From positions 1 through 10,223 of the forward strand of contig CAZNYF010000105.1 in the NCBI GenBank assembly GCA_964577195.1: a stretch of DNA of 10,223 nt, written 5' to 3'. The notes beneath the pieces were generated by a model. That model was not told the DNA's origin. It ran no database searches and was given only the letters and a program-made list of their open reading frames with translations. This DNA is from HyVt-560 sp964577195. GTDB lineage: Bacteria; Pseudomonadota; Gammaproteobacteria; UWMA-0217. Made by a program: the position numbers and the translations under genes. Of the stretch, positions 1 through 7,018 are shown piece after piece (the first letter of the stretch is position 1; every line of letters begins with the position of its first letter).

Positions 1-1667
1 TTTGTCTTAATTAAGAACTGAAAGTCATCAACAGTGCCATCCCTATCTAGCGGGAAGGCAAAATCAAAATGAAAAACACTGCCTAAGCCTGAACGGGCAT
101 TGCCAATTCGAATGCCAAAACCTATATCTTTCAAGATACCAACAGATTGAGAACCGTTTACGTTTTCTCCTGAAACTTCACCAGCGTCAGCAAATAATGC
201 TGCACCCACATTAAACAATCTGAACGGATACCAGTTGGAGAAAAACCGTTGTTCTACGGTAGCCAGCCAACGGCGCTCACCCGCTTGAAAGCGTAACGGG
301 TAACCTCTCAATCCGCTATCTCCCCCGAGTAACAATTGAGTATCTGTATCCAGGTTTTCACTCACGTTTGCGCCCAGTGCAAAATAAAGTAGCCGCTGTT
401 GTGAGTAGTGAAAATGATATTGAATCTGGCCGCTGAGTAAAGTATCTGCCCAGCCACTTTCTTCATGTCGGCCACTTAAGCTACCACTCCAAAGCAGTGT
501 TTTATAATCCCCGAATTGCACACCTTTGCGAACAGAGCTTTTAAAAATAATACTCTGCCGATTCGCGCCAAAGCCCTTAAGTGACAGACCTAACAGCGCT
601 GTCATTCGCCAGCCTAAATTAATATCTTCGGTTCGATTAATTTGATTGCGATTATGACCCTTGCGAAAGTTATCTTGCAGACGTTCGTAACTCAGCCAGG
701 GGTATACGAGTTTTCTATCTTCAGGAAGATTAATAGTACTTCTGCTTCCACCCACTGTAGAAAATTCACGCTGATCAAGAGTCAATCCAGAGCGATAGCG
801 AACAGTCCAACCTTTTTGATAACCTGATGACCAACCGTAAAAGACTTGCGCGTCTTTTTCTTTAATAAAAAACTGTTCGGTAACGGCACCTAGATCATAG
901 CGTGAATTTATTCGATTAAATTCTGACCATGACGCACCACCAGCTTTGCGGGTATCCAGAGAATAAAAAGGATGATCCAGACCAATCGAATTTGAATCAC
1001 CATCGCTATTGTCTGAGTAGCCAACAGAAAAATCCCACCAGCTAGAAGCCAAATTAGGGTCACGAAAAGCGATGCTGAGAGCGTCACGATCGACAGAGGT
1101 TTTGTTAGATAATCGCAGTAACGAGCCTAAACCGAACAGATTAATTTCCTCCAATTCAAATGCCGAGGTGTTTTCTCCCCCTGATCTACTCAGCGAAATT
1201 CCTGGCTTAAAGGTCCACACATCTTGTGTTGAAACTTCGATATCAACAACACCATCATGAACTCGAACAGGTCGAATTCTGGCATCAAAAAGGTAATTTC
1301 GATTACGCAGCAGCCTTTCACTTTCGGCTAATTCTCTGCCGTTATAGTAATCACCGGATTTGAATAATAATTGATTTGCGATCGTCGCATCACGCGTCTT
1401 GATATGCAGTCGGTTCCCCAGGCGAAATAACCTGGTATCGTCTTCTGACTTATTTGTATTAAAAATATTCTCTGCATTGATTTCAATAACACCAATACGC
1501 CGCCGGTTCTCTTCCAAGTGAGCATCATCCGGCACGTCGGCAGGACGTTGAACTTGCTTGTAATAAGCTTTCTCAGCAATTCCTGGCAGTAAATCCTCAC
1601 CAGCCAATACGTCGCTAATAAAAGCAAACGTAAAGGCTAGTACTGCAAACCTGGCAACTGAGTGCAA
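1..1667 (-). CDS. Omp85-superfamily outer membrane protein (BamA/TamA or FhaC/ShlB-like), one visible POTRA, 3' end outside window
   Basis: The minus-strand frame is open from TTG at 1667 to the left edge (555 codons, no stop). Residues 1-22 form a signal peptide with a hydrophobic core (FAVLAFTFAFI) and a VLA|GE cleavage site. A POTRA-like region lies at about residues 60-140 and includes LLFKSGDYYNG and YLFDARIRPV, followed by DVWTFKP. From about 165 on there are alternating amphipathic strands rich in aromatic and glycine residues, as in a 16-stranded barrel. LGGDSGLRGY near residue 450 fits the conserved L6 (V/L)RG(F/Y) motif of Omp85 proteins. The last visible strand, ending FQFLIKTK, looks like the final barrel strand, so only a few residues appear to be missing. 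Omp85 proteins insert or secrete proteins across the outer membrane; the substrate here is unknown. There is no ATG or GTG between the upstream in-frame stop and the signal peptide, so TTG is the only ordinary start that keeps it. No clear Shine-Dalgarno is seen. It lies 23 bases after the small secreted protein gene, probably in one transcript. Confidence 0.85.
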   Translation of the reverse strand, partial: MHSVARFAVLAFTFAFISDVLAGEDLLPGIAEKAYYKQVQRPADVPDDAHLEENRRRIGVIEINAENIFNTNKSEDDTRLFRLGNRLHIKTRDATIANQLLFKSGDYYNGRELAESERLLRNRNYLFDARIRPVRVHDGVVDIEVSTQDVWTFKPGISLSRSGGENTSAFELEEINLFGLGSLLRLSNKTSVDRDALSIAFRDPNLASSWWDFSVGYSDNSDGDSNSIGLDHPFYSLDTRKAGGASWSEFNRINSRYDLGAVTEQFFIKEKDAQVFYGWSSGYQKGWTVRYRSGLTLDQREFSTVGGSRSTINLPEDRKLVYPWLSYERLQDNFRKGHNRNQINRTEDINLGWRMTALLGLSLKGFGANRQSIIFKSSVRKGVQFGDYKTLLWSGSLSGRHEESGWADTLLSGQIQYHFHYSQQRLLYFALGANVSENLDTDTQLLLGGDSGLRGYPLRFQAGERRWLATVEQRFFSNWYPFRLFNVGAALFADAGEVSGENVNGSQSVGILKDIGFGIRIGNARSGLGSVFHFDFAFPLDRDGTVDDFQFLIKT

Positions 1668-1690
1668 CGATCTATACGTGAAAGTACAAT

Positions 1691-2146
1691 TTATCGAGCT
1701 TGGGGCACGACTGTTTTAACCTCTACTTCAACCGGCTGCTGAGGCACAGGTTGTGGCGCCACCATAGGTGCAGGCGCGTAGCCATAATTAGCTGGGGCCT
1801 GGTAGGCTGGCGCTTGAAAGTAATTGTAACTGGGAGCCCTGTAGTAACCGGTTCCAGCGCTCGGATAACCATAATTAGGTGCGTAGCCATTGTAGTTGCC
1901 ACCATAATTACCTTGGCCTGTGCCCCAACCATTATTGTTCCAGGGACTACCCCCTCCCCCAAAGCTATCACCGCCAAAAAATTCATCGGCCCAGTACATG
2001 GGTGTCCACATTGGCCAGTTAGTATCGTTATCGTATCCACCTGAGTTATTGCCGCCCCACCAGGAGGCATTTGCTGTACTGGTCATCGAAATTATGACAA
2101 CGACAGAGAAGACAAAATTCTTTGATATGTTCATAGTTGTGTCCAT
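1691..2146 (-). CDS. Secreted Gly/Tyr/Asn/Pro-rich protein, sulfur-globule-protein-like
   Basis: This 151-residue protein starts with a signal peptide (residues 1-27, hydrophobic FVFSVVVIISM, cleavage after TANA). The mature part begins with SWWGGNNSGG and is low complexity. Residues 28-60 are rich in W, G, N and D and include NWPMWTPMYWADEFFGG. Residues 58-100 are Gly/Asn/Tyr-rich, 100-130 carry Ala-Pro-Tyr repeats (APAYQAPANYGYAPAP), and the tail is Pro/Gln/Val-rich. There is no cysteine and no enzymatic motif. The composition, the aromatic-Gly start and the export signal resemble the small structural proteins that coat periplasmic sulfur globules in sulfur oxidizers such as Allochromatium; this is a family resemblance, not a proven assignment. 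It could equally be another secreted structural or adhesive protein. The first ATG is supported by AAGGA eight bases upstream (2153-2159). It lies between an EEP nuclease and an Omp85 gene on the same strand. Confidence 0.8.
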   Translation of the reverse strand: MDTTMNISKNFVFSVVVIISMTSTANASWWGGNNSGGYDNDTNWPMWTPMYWADEFFGGDSFGGGGSPWNNNGWGTGQGNYGGNYNGYAPNYGYPSAGTGYYRAPSYNYFQAPAYQAPANYGYAPAPMVAPQPVPQQPVEVEVKTVVPQAR

Positions 2147-2178
2147 GCGAAATTTCCTTAATTAATTATGAATAGAAT

Positions 2179-2192
2179 CGCTTTTTAAAGCG
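2179..2192. promoter_or_regulatory. Short palindrome upstream of the secreted protein gene
   Basis: CGCTTT-TT-AAAGCG is a perfect palindrome with 6-base arms in the 54-base gap between the EEP nuclease and the secreted protein. On the minus strand it sits between a TTTACC (-35-like) and a TATTCA (-10-like) 17 bases apart, a weak promoter match. It could be an operator, or a poor terminator for the upstream genes; the two-base loop and the lack of a T-run argue against an efficient terminator. Confidence 0.3.
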
Positions 2193-2200
2193 GTAAATAA

Positions 2201-2902
2201 TTAAACCTTTAACTCTAACAACATCACTGAATGATCAGAAAACCCAGCTTCTCGCTCTTGATGAGAGTACGAGCAGTCCGCCAAAAATGGCTTGAGTGAA
2301 TCATGAACCCAAGTGTGATCATAGCGGAAACCATTACCACCATGACTGTACCATGAGTATTCCTCCACCTTGGGATGAAAGTGACGAAAAGCATCAAAGA
2401 CATTAGCCTCCTTAAGCTTTCCTAAGTACTCTGAATACCAAAATGAATCACCCTTCTGATCAACACCATTCACCCCGGTATTAAAATCACCCGCCAGGAT
2501 CACAGGGTTCCCGTCGGCGACACGGCTCAGCAAAAACTTGAATAACTCATGCTTCTTCTTATGTGGTAGATACAACCCGTAAATTTCTATTCCAGAAGTC
2601 TTTAACATCACCACGGATTCTGGAAAGTCTTTTACCTCATCATAGAACAGCTGTGAATCGCCATGCAGTTTCGAGGCAATTAACACGCTATTGGTTTGCT
2701 TCTTTGCAGCGGTGACAAATTGATGGGTATAGCCTTTCATCATCAGCCGAGTGCGGATCATTGCTCCCGACTGATTATTACGAAACTCACTAAAAATAAT
2801 TATATGTGGATTATGCTGATACACCGACTTAAGAATATTATCGGTGCGTGTTCCGCCTCCCTGGCGAATATTCCAAGAGAGTATTTTTAACGTCGATGCC
2901 AC
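2201..2902 (-). CDS. Endonuclease/exonuclease/phosphatase (EEP) family protein, exonuclease III-like
   Basis: This 233-residue protein is a single EEP domain with the catalytic signature in order: LSWNIRQGGG (N11), IIFSEFR (metal-binding E39), IYGLYLPHKK (Y111), LAGDFNTG (D139, N141), FRYDHTWV (D195) and a terminal SDHS (D223, H224). These match the Mg-dependent phosphodiesterase active site shared by exonuclease III, APE1 and DNase I. The substrate cannot be read from the sequence; DNA ends or abasic sites are plausible because the gene follows ku. The start is GTG at 2902, three bases after the ku stop at 2906-2908, with no separate strong ribosome site, which suggests translational coupling to ku. 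No signal peptide is seen, so it is cytoplasmic. Family membership is clear; a role in end joining is inference from position. Confidence 0.9.
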   Translation of the reverse strand: MASTLKILSWNIRQGGGTRTDNILKSVYQHNPHIIIFSEFRNNQSGAMIRTRLMMKGYTHQFVTAAKKQTNSVLIASKLHGDSQLFYDEVKDFPESVVMLKTSGIEIYGLYLPHKKKHELFKFLLSRVADGNPVILAGDFNTGVNGVDQKGDSFWYSEYLGKLKEANVFDAFRHFHPKVEEYSWYSHGGNGFRYDHTWVHDSLKPFLADCSYSHQEREAGFSDHSVMLLELKV

Positions 2903-2905
2903 AGG

Positions 2906-3754
2906 TTACCCTGCTTTCTTTTCGGGTTCTGCTGACGTTTTATCTTTAGTTTTATCTTTGGCCTTGTCTTTTTTTCCGGACTTTTTCGACTTCTCGATAC
3001 TCGCCTTGAGCGCAGACATAATATCAACGACGTTTTCGTCGCTGCCTTCATCAGCACCAATAATCACTTCTTTGCCGGCAATCTTCTTCTCAACCATTTC
3101 CATGACAGAATCCCGATAATCATCTTTTAAATCGAGATCAGAAAATGATTTTGTCAGCGATTCAATCAAAGTGTTCGCCATGTTTAATTGATCAGCATCC
3201 ACCTTTCCATCTTCAATATCCGGTACCTCGTTAACATCTCGAAGCTCATCCGCGTAACGTAAACGATAGAGCAAAAGTCCATTTTTATGTGGCGCAATCA
3301 GCATCACATTTTCCATTTCACGCAACACGACTTTACCCACCGCAACCATCTTCGCCTGCTCTAACGCTTCACGTAACAAATTATACGCCTGCGAAGCTAC
3401 CTCACCATCTGGTCCGGCAAAATAGAGTTTTTCAAAATAACTAGGGTGAACCTCTTTCTCGTCGATAAATGCTTCGATCTCAATAACGCGAGTACTTTTT
3501 AGTTTGACGTTATCGAGCTCTTCCTCGGTAATCACCACATACTGATCAGGCTCATATTCATAGCCTTTGACGATATCGTCTTTACCAACGATATCGTTGC
3601 AGCTACGGCATCTTTTGACATATTTAACCGTGCCGTGATCGTCCTTATGTAATTGACGAAAACTAACACTTCTGACTCTATTGGTGGCGCTATAAAGCCG
3701 GATGGGAATTGTAACGAGTGAAAATCGAATATGACCTTTCCAGATACTACGCAT
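2906..3754 (-). CDS. ku: Bacterial Ku, non-homologous end-joining protein
   Basis: This 282-residue protein begins with the characteristic MRSIWKGHIRFSLVTIPIRL strand and contains the Ku core, including SFRQLHKDDHG, a CxxC pair (C49, C52), GYEYEPDQYVVITEEEL and NVMLIAPHKNGLLLYRLRYADE. Homodimeric bacterial Ku encircles DNA ends and recruits the ligase LigD. Length and domain content are typical. The C-terminal 28 residues or so are a Lys-rich tail with repeated KDK motifs, as in many proteobacterial and mycobacterial Ku proteins, where such tails help DNA binding or threading. The ATG at 3754 has GGAGG 11 bases upstream (3766-3770), a somewhat long spacer. ligD lies upstream on the same strand across a 239-base gap holding a REP-like element, so ku may have its own promoter. 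The EEP nuclease follows almost without a gap. Confidence 0.97.
   Translation of the reverse strand: MRSIWKGHIRFSLVTIPIRLYSATNRVRSVSFRQLHKDDHGTVKYVKRCRSCNDIVGKDDIVKGYEYEPDQYVVITEEELDNVKLKSTRVIEIEAFIDEKEVHPSYFEKLYFAGPDGEVASQAYNLLREALEQAKMVAVGKVVLREMENVMLIAPHKNGLLLYRLRYADELRDVNEVPDIEDGKVDADQLNMANTLIESLTKSFSDLDLKDDYRDSVMEMVEKKIAGKEVIIGADEGSDENVVDIMSALKASIEKSKKSGKKDKAKDKTKDKTSAEPEKKAG
2938..2975 (-). repeat. Short tandem repeat coding for the Ku Lys-rich tail
   Basis: About three imperfect 12-base units (plus-strand sense TTTATCTTTAGT, TTTATCTTTGGC, CTTGTCTTTTTT) encode KDKT/KDKA/KKDK of the Ku tail. Repeat-number change would lengthen or shorten the basic tail by four residues without breaking the frame. 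Confidence 0.5.
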
Positions 3755-3881
3755 TTTTTATTTTTCCTCCATCGAGGGAATTTACTAAATTAAATTGACA
3801 GTCCGAAATAAACTACGCTGACGGGGTATTTACATCATCACGTTATCGACAGTTGCTCTACTACCGAACGTCCCTGTACAT

Positions 3882-3951
3882 ATCCCGGCGAAAGCCGAGA
3901 TCCATGCCCACCAATGGTGGTACTTCTCTGGATTCCGGCCTTCGCCGGAAT
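3882..3951. repeat. REP-like element: two inverted 23-base hairpin units around a third hairpin
   Basis: The left unit at 3882-3904 folds as ATCCCGGC-GAAA-GCCGAGAT (one mismatch). The right unit at 3929-3951 is inverted and folds as ATTCCGGC-CTTC-GCCGGAAT (perfect 8-base stem). Compared in the same orientation the units agree at 19 of 23 bases. The 24-base spacer holds CCACC-AAT-GGTGG at 3908-3920. Paired, inverted, GC-rich hairpins in an intergenic gap are the layout of REP/BIME elements, and the CATTCCGGCGAAGGCCGGAAT type of sequence resembles dispersed repeats found in several proteobacteria. Copy number in this genome cannot be seen here. It lies between ligD and ku and could also affect mRNA stability or termination. 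Confidence 0.65.
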
Positions 3952-3960
3952 GACGACATC

Positions 3961-3972
3961 GCAGCAAGCTGC
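3961..3972. repeat. Small palindrome beside the REP-like element
   Basis: GCAGC-AA-GCTGC is a perfect short inverted repeat directly after the REP-like units and 21 bases before the complement of the ligD stop. The following GGGGAATTGAACCC is low in coding signal. It may be part of the same repeated element; the two-base loop makes it a weak hairpin on its own. Confidence 0.35.
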
Positions 3973-3993
3973 GGGGAATTGAACCCTCAGAGA

Positions 3994-6276
3994 TTAAATA
4001 TCTTCTTTCAACCGAAGAAACACCGGCTCCCGTAATGTCCCGTTATCCGTCATAGAAGCATATTCCAGCTCGACGCAAATTTTCGGCTCAACCCAGGTAG
4101 TCTGTTTTTCATCATCCACTTTATCACTAATCGGCTTGGTTGTGCTTTTCAACGGCTCTATCAAAGCTAAAATTTCATCCATTTTGGCTGAATCAAATCC
4201 GGTCCCAACCCGCCCGCGATACACCAGCGCACCCTCAATCAACTCAGCGAGATGCAGTGAGCCAAACTGTTTTGAACGCCCACCCTGCCCTTCGGTATAA
4301 CCCAGAACCTGACAATCTATGGTTTGGCGGTGTTTTATTTTGTACCAGTCACTACTACGTTTACCAAATTCATATCGACTGTTCTTAACCTTGGCTATCA
4401 CTCCTTCTAGTCCAGCCAATTTAGCCGCTTTAAACAAACCTTCACCATCATCAATCGCTTCGCTAACGCGAAAAACACCCTGCTTCGCTAACACCAGATT
4501 TAGCAGTCTTTGACGCTTCCATAAAGGTTCCCGATGTAGATAAACGCCATCCAGGTACAAGCAATCAAATACATAAGCAACCACAGGTTTTGATTTTGAA
4601 GCACGCAGAATTTTAGTTTCACCAGAAGTATGCATTCTGCTAATCACATTTTTAAAATCCGGCTTCCCTTCATCATCAAGACAAACAATCTCACAATCGA
4701 GAATCGCGTTATGGCAACTGAGCGCCTCCTTAAAATCATGCATTTCAGGAAATCGCTCTGTTAGCTCACGCTGGCTGCGGCTGTAGATTTTAATTTTTTC
4801 GTCATGGATCACCAGCATGGTACGAATACCATCCCACTTCACTTCATAAATATAGCCATCATCCGTTGGCAGCGTTTTTCTACTTCCCACCAACATCGGC
4901 TTGGGTGGTTTTTGGTTGAATAAAACCGCAGGCGCATCTTTTCTTTCCAGTAACCATTGTTTTTTATCCGTTCGGTATAAAGAGAATTCACCCTTTAAAC
5001 GCTTCCCCTCAAGCGTAAAACGTAAACTTTTATCGGTATTTTTTGACGCCTCATAATGACCACCTTCAAATACCGTCATGGTTCCCGCACCATATTCACC
5101 CTTGGGAATTTTACCTTCAAAACTCAAATAACTGAGTGGATGCGGCTCAGTCTCAATGGCTAATCGTTTAACCCCTTTATCAATCGGCAAGCCTTTTGGC
5201 AAAGCCCAGGAGCGCAGCACACCATTGTCTTCTAGGCGTAAATCATAGTGAAGATGAGAGGCATCATGGCGCTGGATTACAAAGCGATTAGAGGAACCCG
5301 ATGTCGCAATGGCGGGCGGCTCTGTGGTTTTATCAAAATCCCTTTTCTTGGTATAACGCTTTAACCGCTCATCCACCACCGTCGAGGTTTTTTTATCGTG
5401 CAGCTCCACCGCAGAGTCAGCGAATTTTTCCATCACATCGCCATGTTCCGCAACAATATCTGGCACGGTACGTAGCGTAAATTCACCCGGCCCCTGTAAC
5501 GTTTCCAGCTGCTCCCAAGTCACCGGCATCGACACCGTCCCTCCTGCTCTGGCGCGGGTGCTGTAGGTTGCCACTGTCGTCTGCGAACGATGGTTGCGAT
5601 AAATATCCAATAACAAACGACCTTTACGTGCCTTCTTGCTCATGTTTAGCGTGCATAAATTCGGGTGTTTTTTAATAAACTTTTCCGCCAGACTTTTAAC
5701 ACTCGAATAAACCTCATCCACTGTCCAAGCGGGCACAATCCGCGTCAATAAATGAATTCCACGGCTGCCGGAAGTTTTCACGAAAACCTGATAACCGTAA
5801 GCCTCCAGATGTGTTCGCAGCAACAATGCAATCGCCACAATATCCTGAAAACCCATCCCATCAGGCGGATCGAGATCAAACACAAAATGATCCGGTTTAT
5901 CAAAATTCGGGCTTTGCACCTGCATCGTATGCAACTCAAGACACGCCAGGTTTGCCGTCCAAGCTAGCGCAGCCGGCTCCGTCGCCAGTAAATAATCTGT
6001 TTTAGATTCTGAGCCCAGCTCTACACTTTCAAACCATTCCGGCGCCCAGTCAGGCCGGGACTTCTGGAAAAACTGCTTGCCATCCACACCATCGGGATAA
6101 CGCCGCAGCGACAAAGGCCGCCCGCCAAGATGCCTGAGAATAACCGGAGCCATCTGCACGTAATACTGAATAAACTCAGCCTTACTGATCTGGGCCTCAG
6201 GATAAAGAATCTTATCCAGATTACTTAACCGAACCTTGCGATTACCGATGGAGACATGTTGGAATTTATTTGGCAT
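3994..6276 (-). CDS. ligD: ATP-dependent DNA ligase LigD, polymerase-phosphoesterase-ligase
   Basis: This 760-residue multidomain enzyme repairs double-strand breaks together with Ku. Residues 1-290 are the primase-polymerase domain: FDLDPPDG (D134, D136), KTSGSRGIHL (H175) and LLLDIYRN (D224). Residues 331-447 are the 3'-phosphoesterase: RHDASHLHYDLRLE (H337, H343, D345, R347), SWALPKG and GKIPKGEYGAGTM. Residues 458-760 are the ligase: YEVKWDGIR with nucleophile K480, SRSQRE, LDCEIV, FDCLYLDG, LEGVIAK and the WYKIK motif, followed by the OB-fold region. All expected catalytic residues are present. The domain order and length match Mycobacterium tuberculosis LigD (759 aa) rather than the phosphoesterase-ligase-polymerase order of Pseudomonas. 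The first ATG (6276) is used; no strong Shine-Dalgarno is visible. It is on the same strand as ku and divergent from the ABM-like gene. Confidence 0.97.
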   Translation of the reverse strand: MPNKFQHVSIGNRKVRLSNLDKILYPEAQISKAEFIQYYVQMAPVILRHLGGRPLSLRRYPDGVDGKQFFQKSRPDWAPEWFESVELGSESKTDYLLATEPAALAWTANLACLELHTMQVQSPNFDKPDHFVFDLDPPDGMGFQDIVAIALLLRTHLEAYGYQVFVKTSGSRGIHLLTRIVPAWTVDEVYSSVKSLAEKFIKKHPNLCTLNMSKKARKGRLLLDIYRNHRSQTTVATYSTRARAGGTVSMPVTWEQLETLQGPGEFTLRTVPDIVAEHGDVMEKFADSAVELHDKKTSTVVDERLKRYTKKRDFDKTTEPPAIATSGSSNRFVIQRHDASHLHYDLRLEDNGVLRSWALPKGLPIDKGVKRLAIETEPHPLSYLSFEGKIPKGEYGAGTMTVFEGGHYEASKNTDKSLRFTLEGKRLKGEFSLYRTDKKQWLLERKDAPAVLFNQKPPKPMLVGSRKTLPTDDGYIYEVKWDGIRTMLVIHDEKIKIYSRSQRELTERFPEMHDFKEALSCHNAILDCEIVCLDDEGKPDFKNVISRMHTSGETKILRASKSKPVVAYVFDCLYLDGVYLHREPLWKRQRLLNLVLAKQGVFRVSEAIDDGEGLFKAAKLAGLEGVIAKVKNSRYEFGKRSSDWYKIKHRQTIDCQVLGYTEGQGGRSKQFGSLHLAELIEGALVYRGRVGTGFDSAKMDEILALIEPLKSTTKPISDKVDDEKQTTWVEPKICVELEYASMTDNGTLREPVFLRLKEDI

Positions 6277-6324
6277 ATCACATCATAGCGACTACTGATG
6301 AAGCGTGTCAGACTCCATAATCCT

Positions 6325-6392
6325 ACCTATAAGACTAGACATACCCATAAGAACAATCGCAAAGTTGCTTAATGCGTGGTGATACTTATGGG
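6325..6392. promoter_or_regulatory. Three CCYATAAG motifs in the divergent ligD/ABM-like promoter region
   Basis: ACCTATAAGA at 6325-6334 and ACCCATAAGA at 6343-6352 are direct repeats 18 bases apart. CTTATGGG at 6385-6392 is the exact reverse complement of CCCATAAG (6344-6351). A nested CGCA...TGCG pair lies between the inverted arms. Repeated and inverted 8-base motifs in a region between divergent genes fit a regulator binding site; the regulator is not known and chance is possible. Confidence 0.35.
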
Positions 6393-6435
6393 ACGGTTAA
6401 TAGTAGCCTTGATCTATACGCACAAAAATTTCGTA

Positions 6436-6465
6436 TTCTCATAGTAGTTCCAAATCCGTTACAAT
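6436..6465 (+). promoter_or_regulatory. Possible sigma70 promoter of the ABM-like gene
   Basis: TTCTCA (6436-6441) and TACAAT (6460-6465, five of six bases match the -10 consensus) are 18 bases apart and lie 39 bases before the start codon. The -35 is weak, so this is only a candidate. Confidence 0.3.
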
Positions 6466-6504
6466 CATCTTACATTCAATTTTTAATTAAATAAGGACAA
6501 GCTT

Positions 6505-6915
6505 ATGTTTCATCCTATCGAAATTCCCTTTGGCTGCAAAATGCTGTTTAACGTTGTTGATCTAAAGGACGATGTCACGATTGAAGACGTCGAACTATTA
6601 CTGGGTGAGATGTGTAACTTGGTAAAAAACAACTACGGTGATGACAACGGTGGCTTCATCGGTGGCCAGGTTTTTCGAAATGCCGGGTTTATTTCGGATG
6701 AAGGCTCGGTTCAAGAAGACACCAGCAATGAAAAACGTGTACAACAGAATATGGGGGATATTGTTCTCATCACCTATTGGAACTCATTTGAGCAACATGA
6801 AGCGTCGCACGCCGATAAATTATTTAACGATAAGTTTGCACAATTAGCCGAATACTGCGATACCACTTTTGAAGTAGGTTATGACATGCTGTGGCAAGGT
6901 GTTCCGGAAGATTGA
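6505..6915 (+). CDS. Hypothetical protein, probable ABM-like dimeric alpha/beta-barrel
   Basis: This 136-residue protein has no signal peptide or membrane segment and is acidic. The ATG is supported by AAGGA seven bases upstream (6493-6497). The second half, GDIVLITYWNSFEQHEASHADK followed by FNDKFAQLAEYC, resembles antibiotic biosynthesis monooxygenase (ABM)/dimeric alpha-beta barrel proteins: a strand ending in a Trp, then a helix with 'F..HEASH', then a helix of F and L residues. The first half would supply the ferredoxin-like fold's first strand (CKMLFNVVDL) and helix (EDVELLLGEMCNLV). Such proteins are cofactor-free monooxygenases, haem-degrading enzymes or stress proteins; no catalytic residue lets me choose. 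It is the only clear plus-strand gene and ends at its own terminator, so it is monocistronic. Confidence 0.85.
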   Translation: MFHPIEIPFGCKMLFNVVDLKDDVTIEDVELLLGEMCNLVKNNYGDDNGGFIGGQVFRNAGFISDEGSVQEDTSNEKRVQQNMGDIVLITYWNSFEQHEASHADKLFNDKFAQLAEYCDTTFEVGYDMLWQGVPED

Positions 6916-6945
6916 CTGCGACTAAATAGAAAGATTTTACTTAGA

Positions 6946-6994
6946 ACCACAGATTGACGCACATGCGTTAATGTCTGTCATCTGCGGTTTTATT
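6946..6994 (+). terminator. Rho-independent terminator after the ABM-like gene
   Basis: ACCACAGAT(T)GAC at 6946-6958 pairs with GTCATCTGCGGT at 6977-6988 (about 12 pairs with one bulge and one A-C mismatch) and is followed by TTTTATT. It begins 30 bases after the stop codon. The reverse strand has a weaker T-run, so it may only partly serve the convergent reductase gene. Inside it TTGACGCA...TGCGTTAA (6954-6971) forms a second palindrome. Confidence 0.7.
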
Positions 6995-7018
6995 AGTCTT
7001 CTCTAAAATCACACAACA

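Noticed and set aside
1328..1627. Minus-strand 99-codon reading frame
   Set aside because: It overlaps the Omp85 gene in another frame; the Omp85 frame has a signal peptide, POTRA-like region and L6 motif, this one has nothing recognisable.
1700..2165. Plus- and minus-strand frames opposite or within the secreted protein gene
   Set aside because: They are by-products of its repetitive, stop-poor composition; only the 1691-2146 frame has a ribosome site and a signal peptide.
3795..3800. TTGACA on the plus strand upstream of ku
   Set aside because: It looks like a -35 box but has no -10 partner at the right distance and points away from ku, towards no plus-strand gene.
3882..3951. CRISPR array
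   Set aside because: Only two units, in inverted rather than direct orientation, with no regular spacers and no cas genes.
3853..4035. Plus-strand 60-codon frame across the REP-like element
   Set aside because: It translates the hairpin repeats and the end of ligD; no ribosome site and no protein-like pattern.
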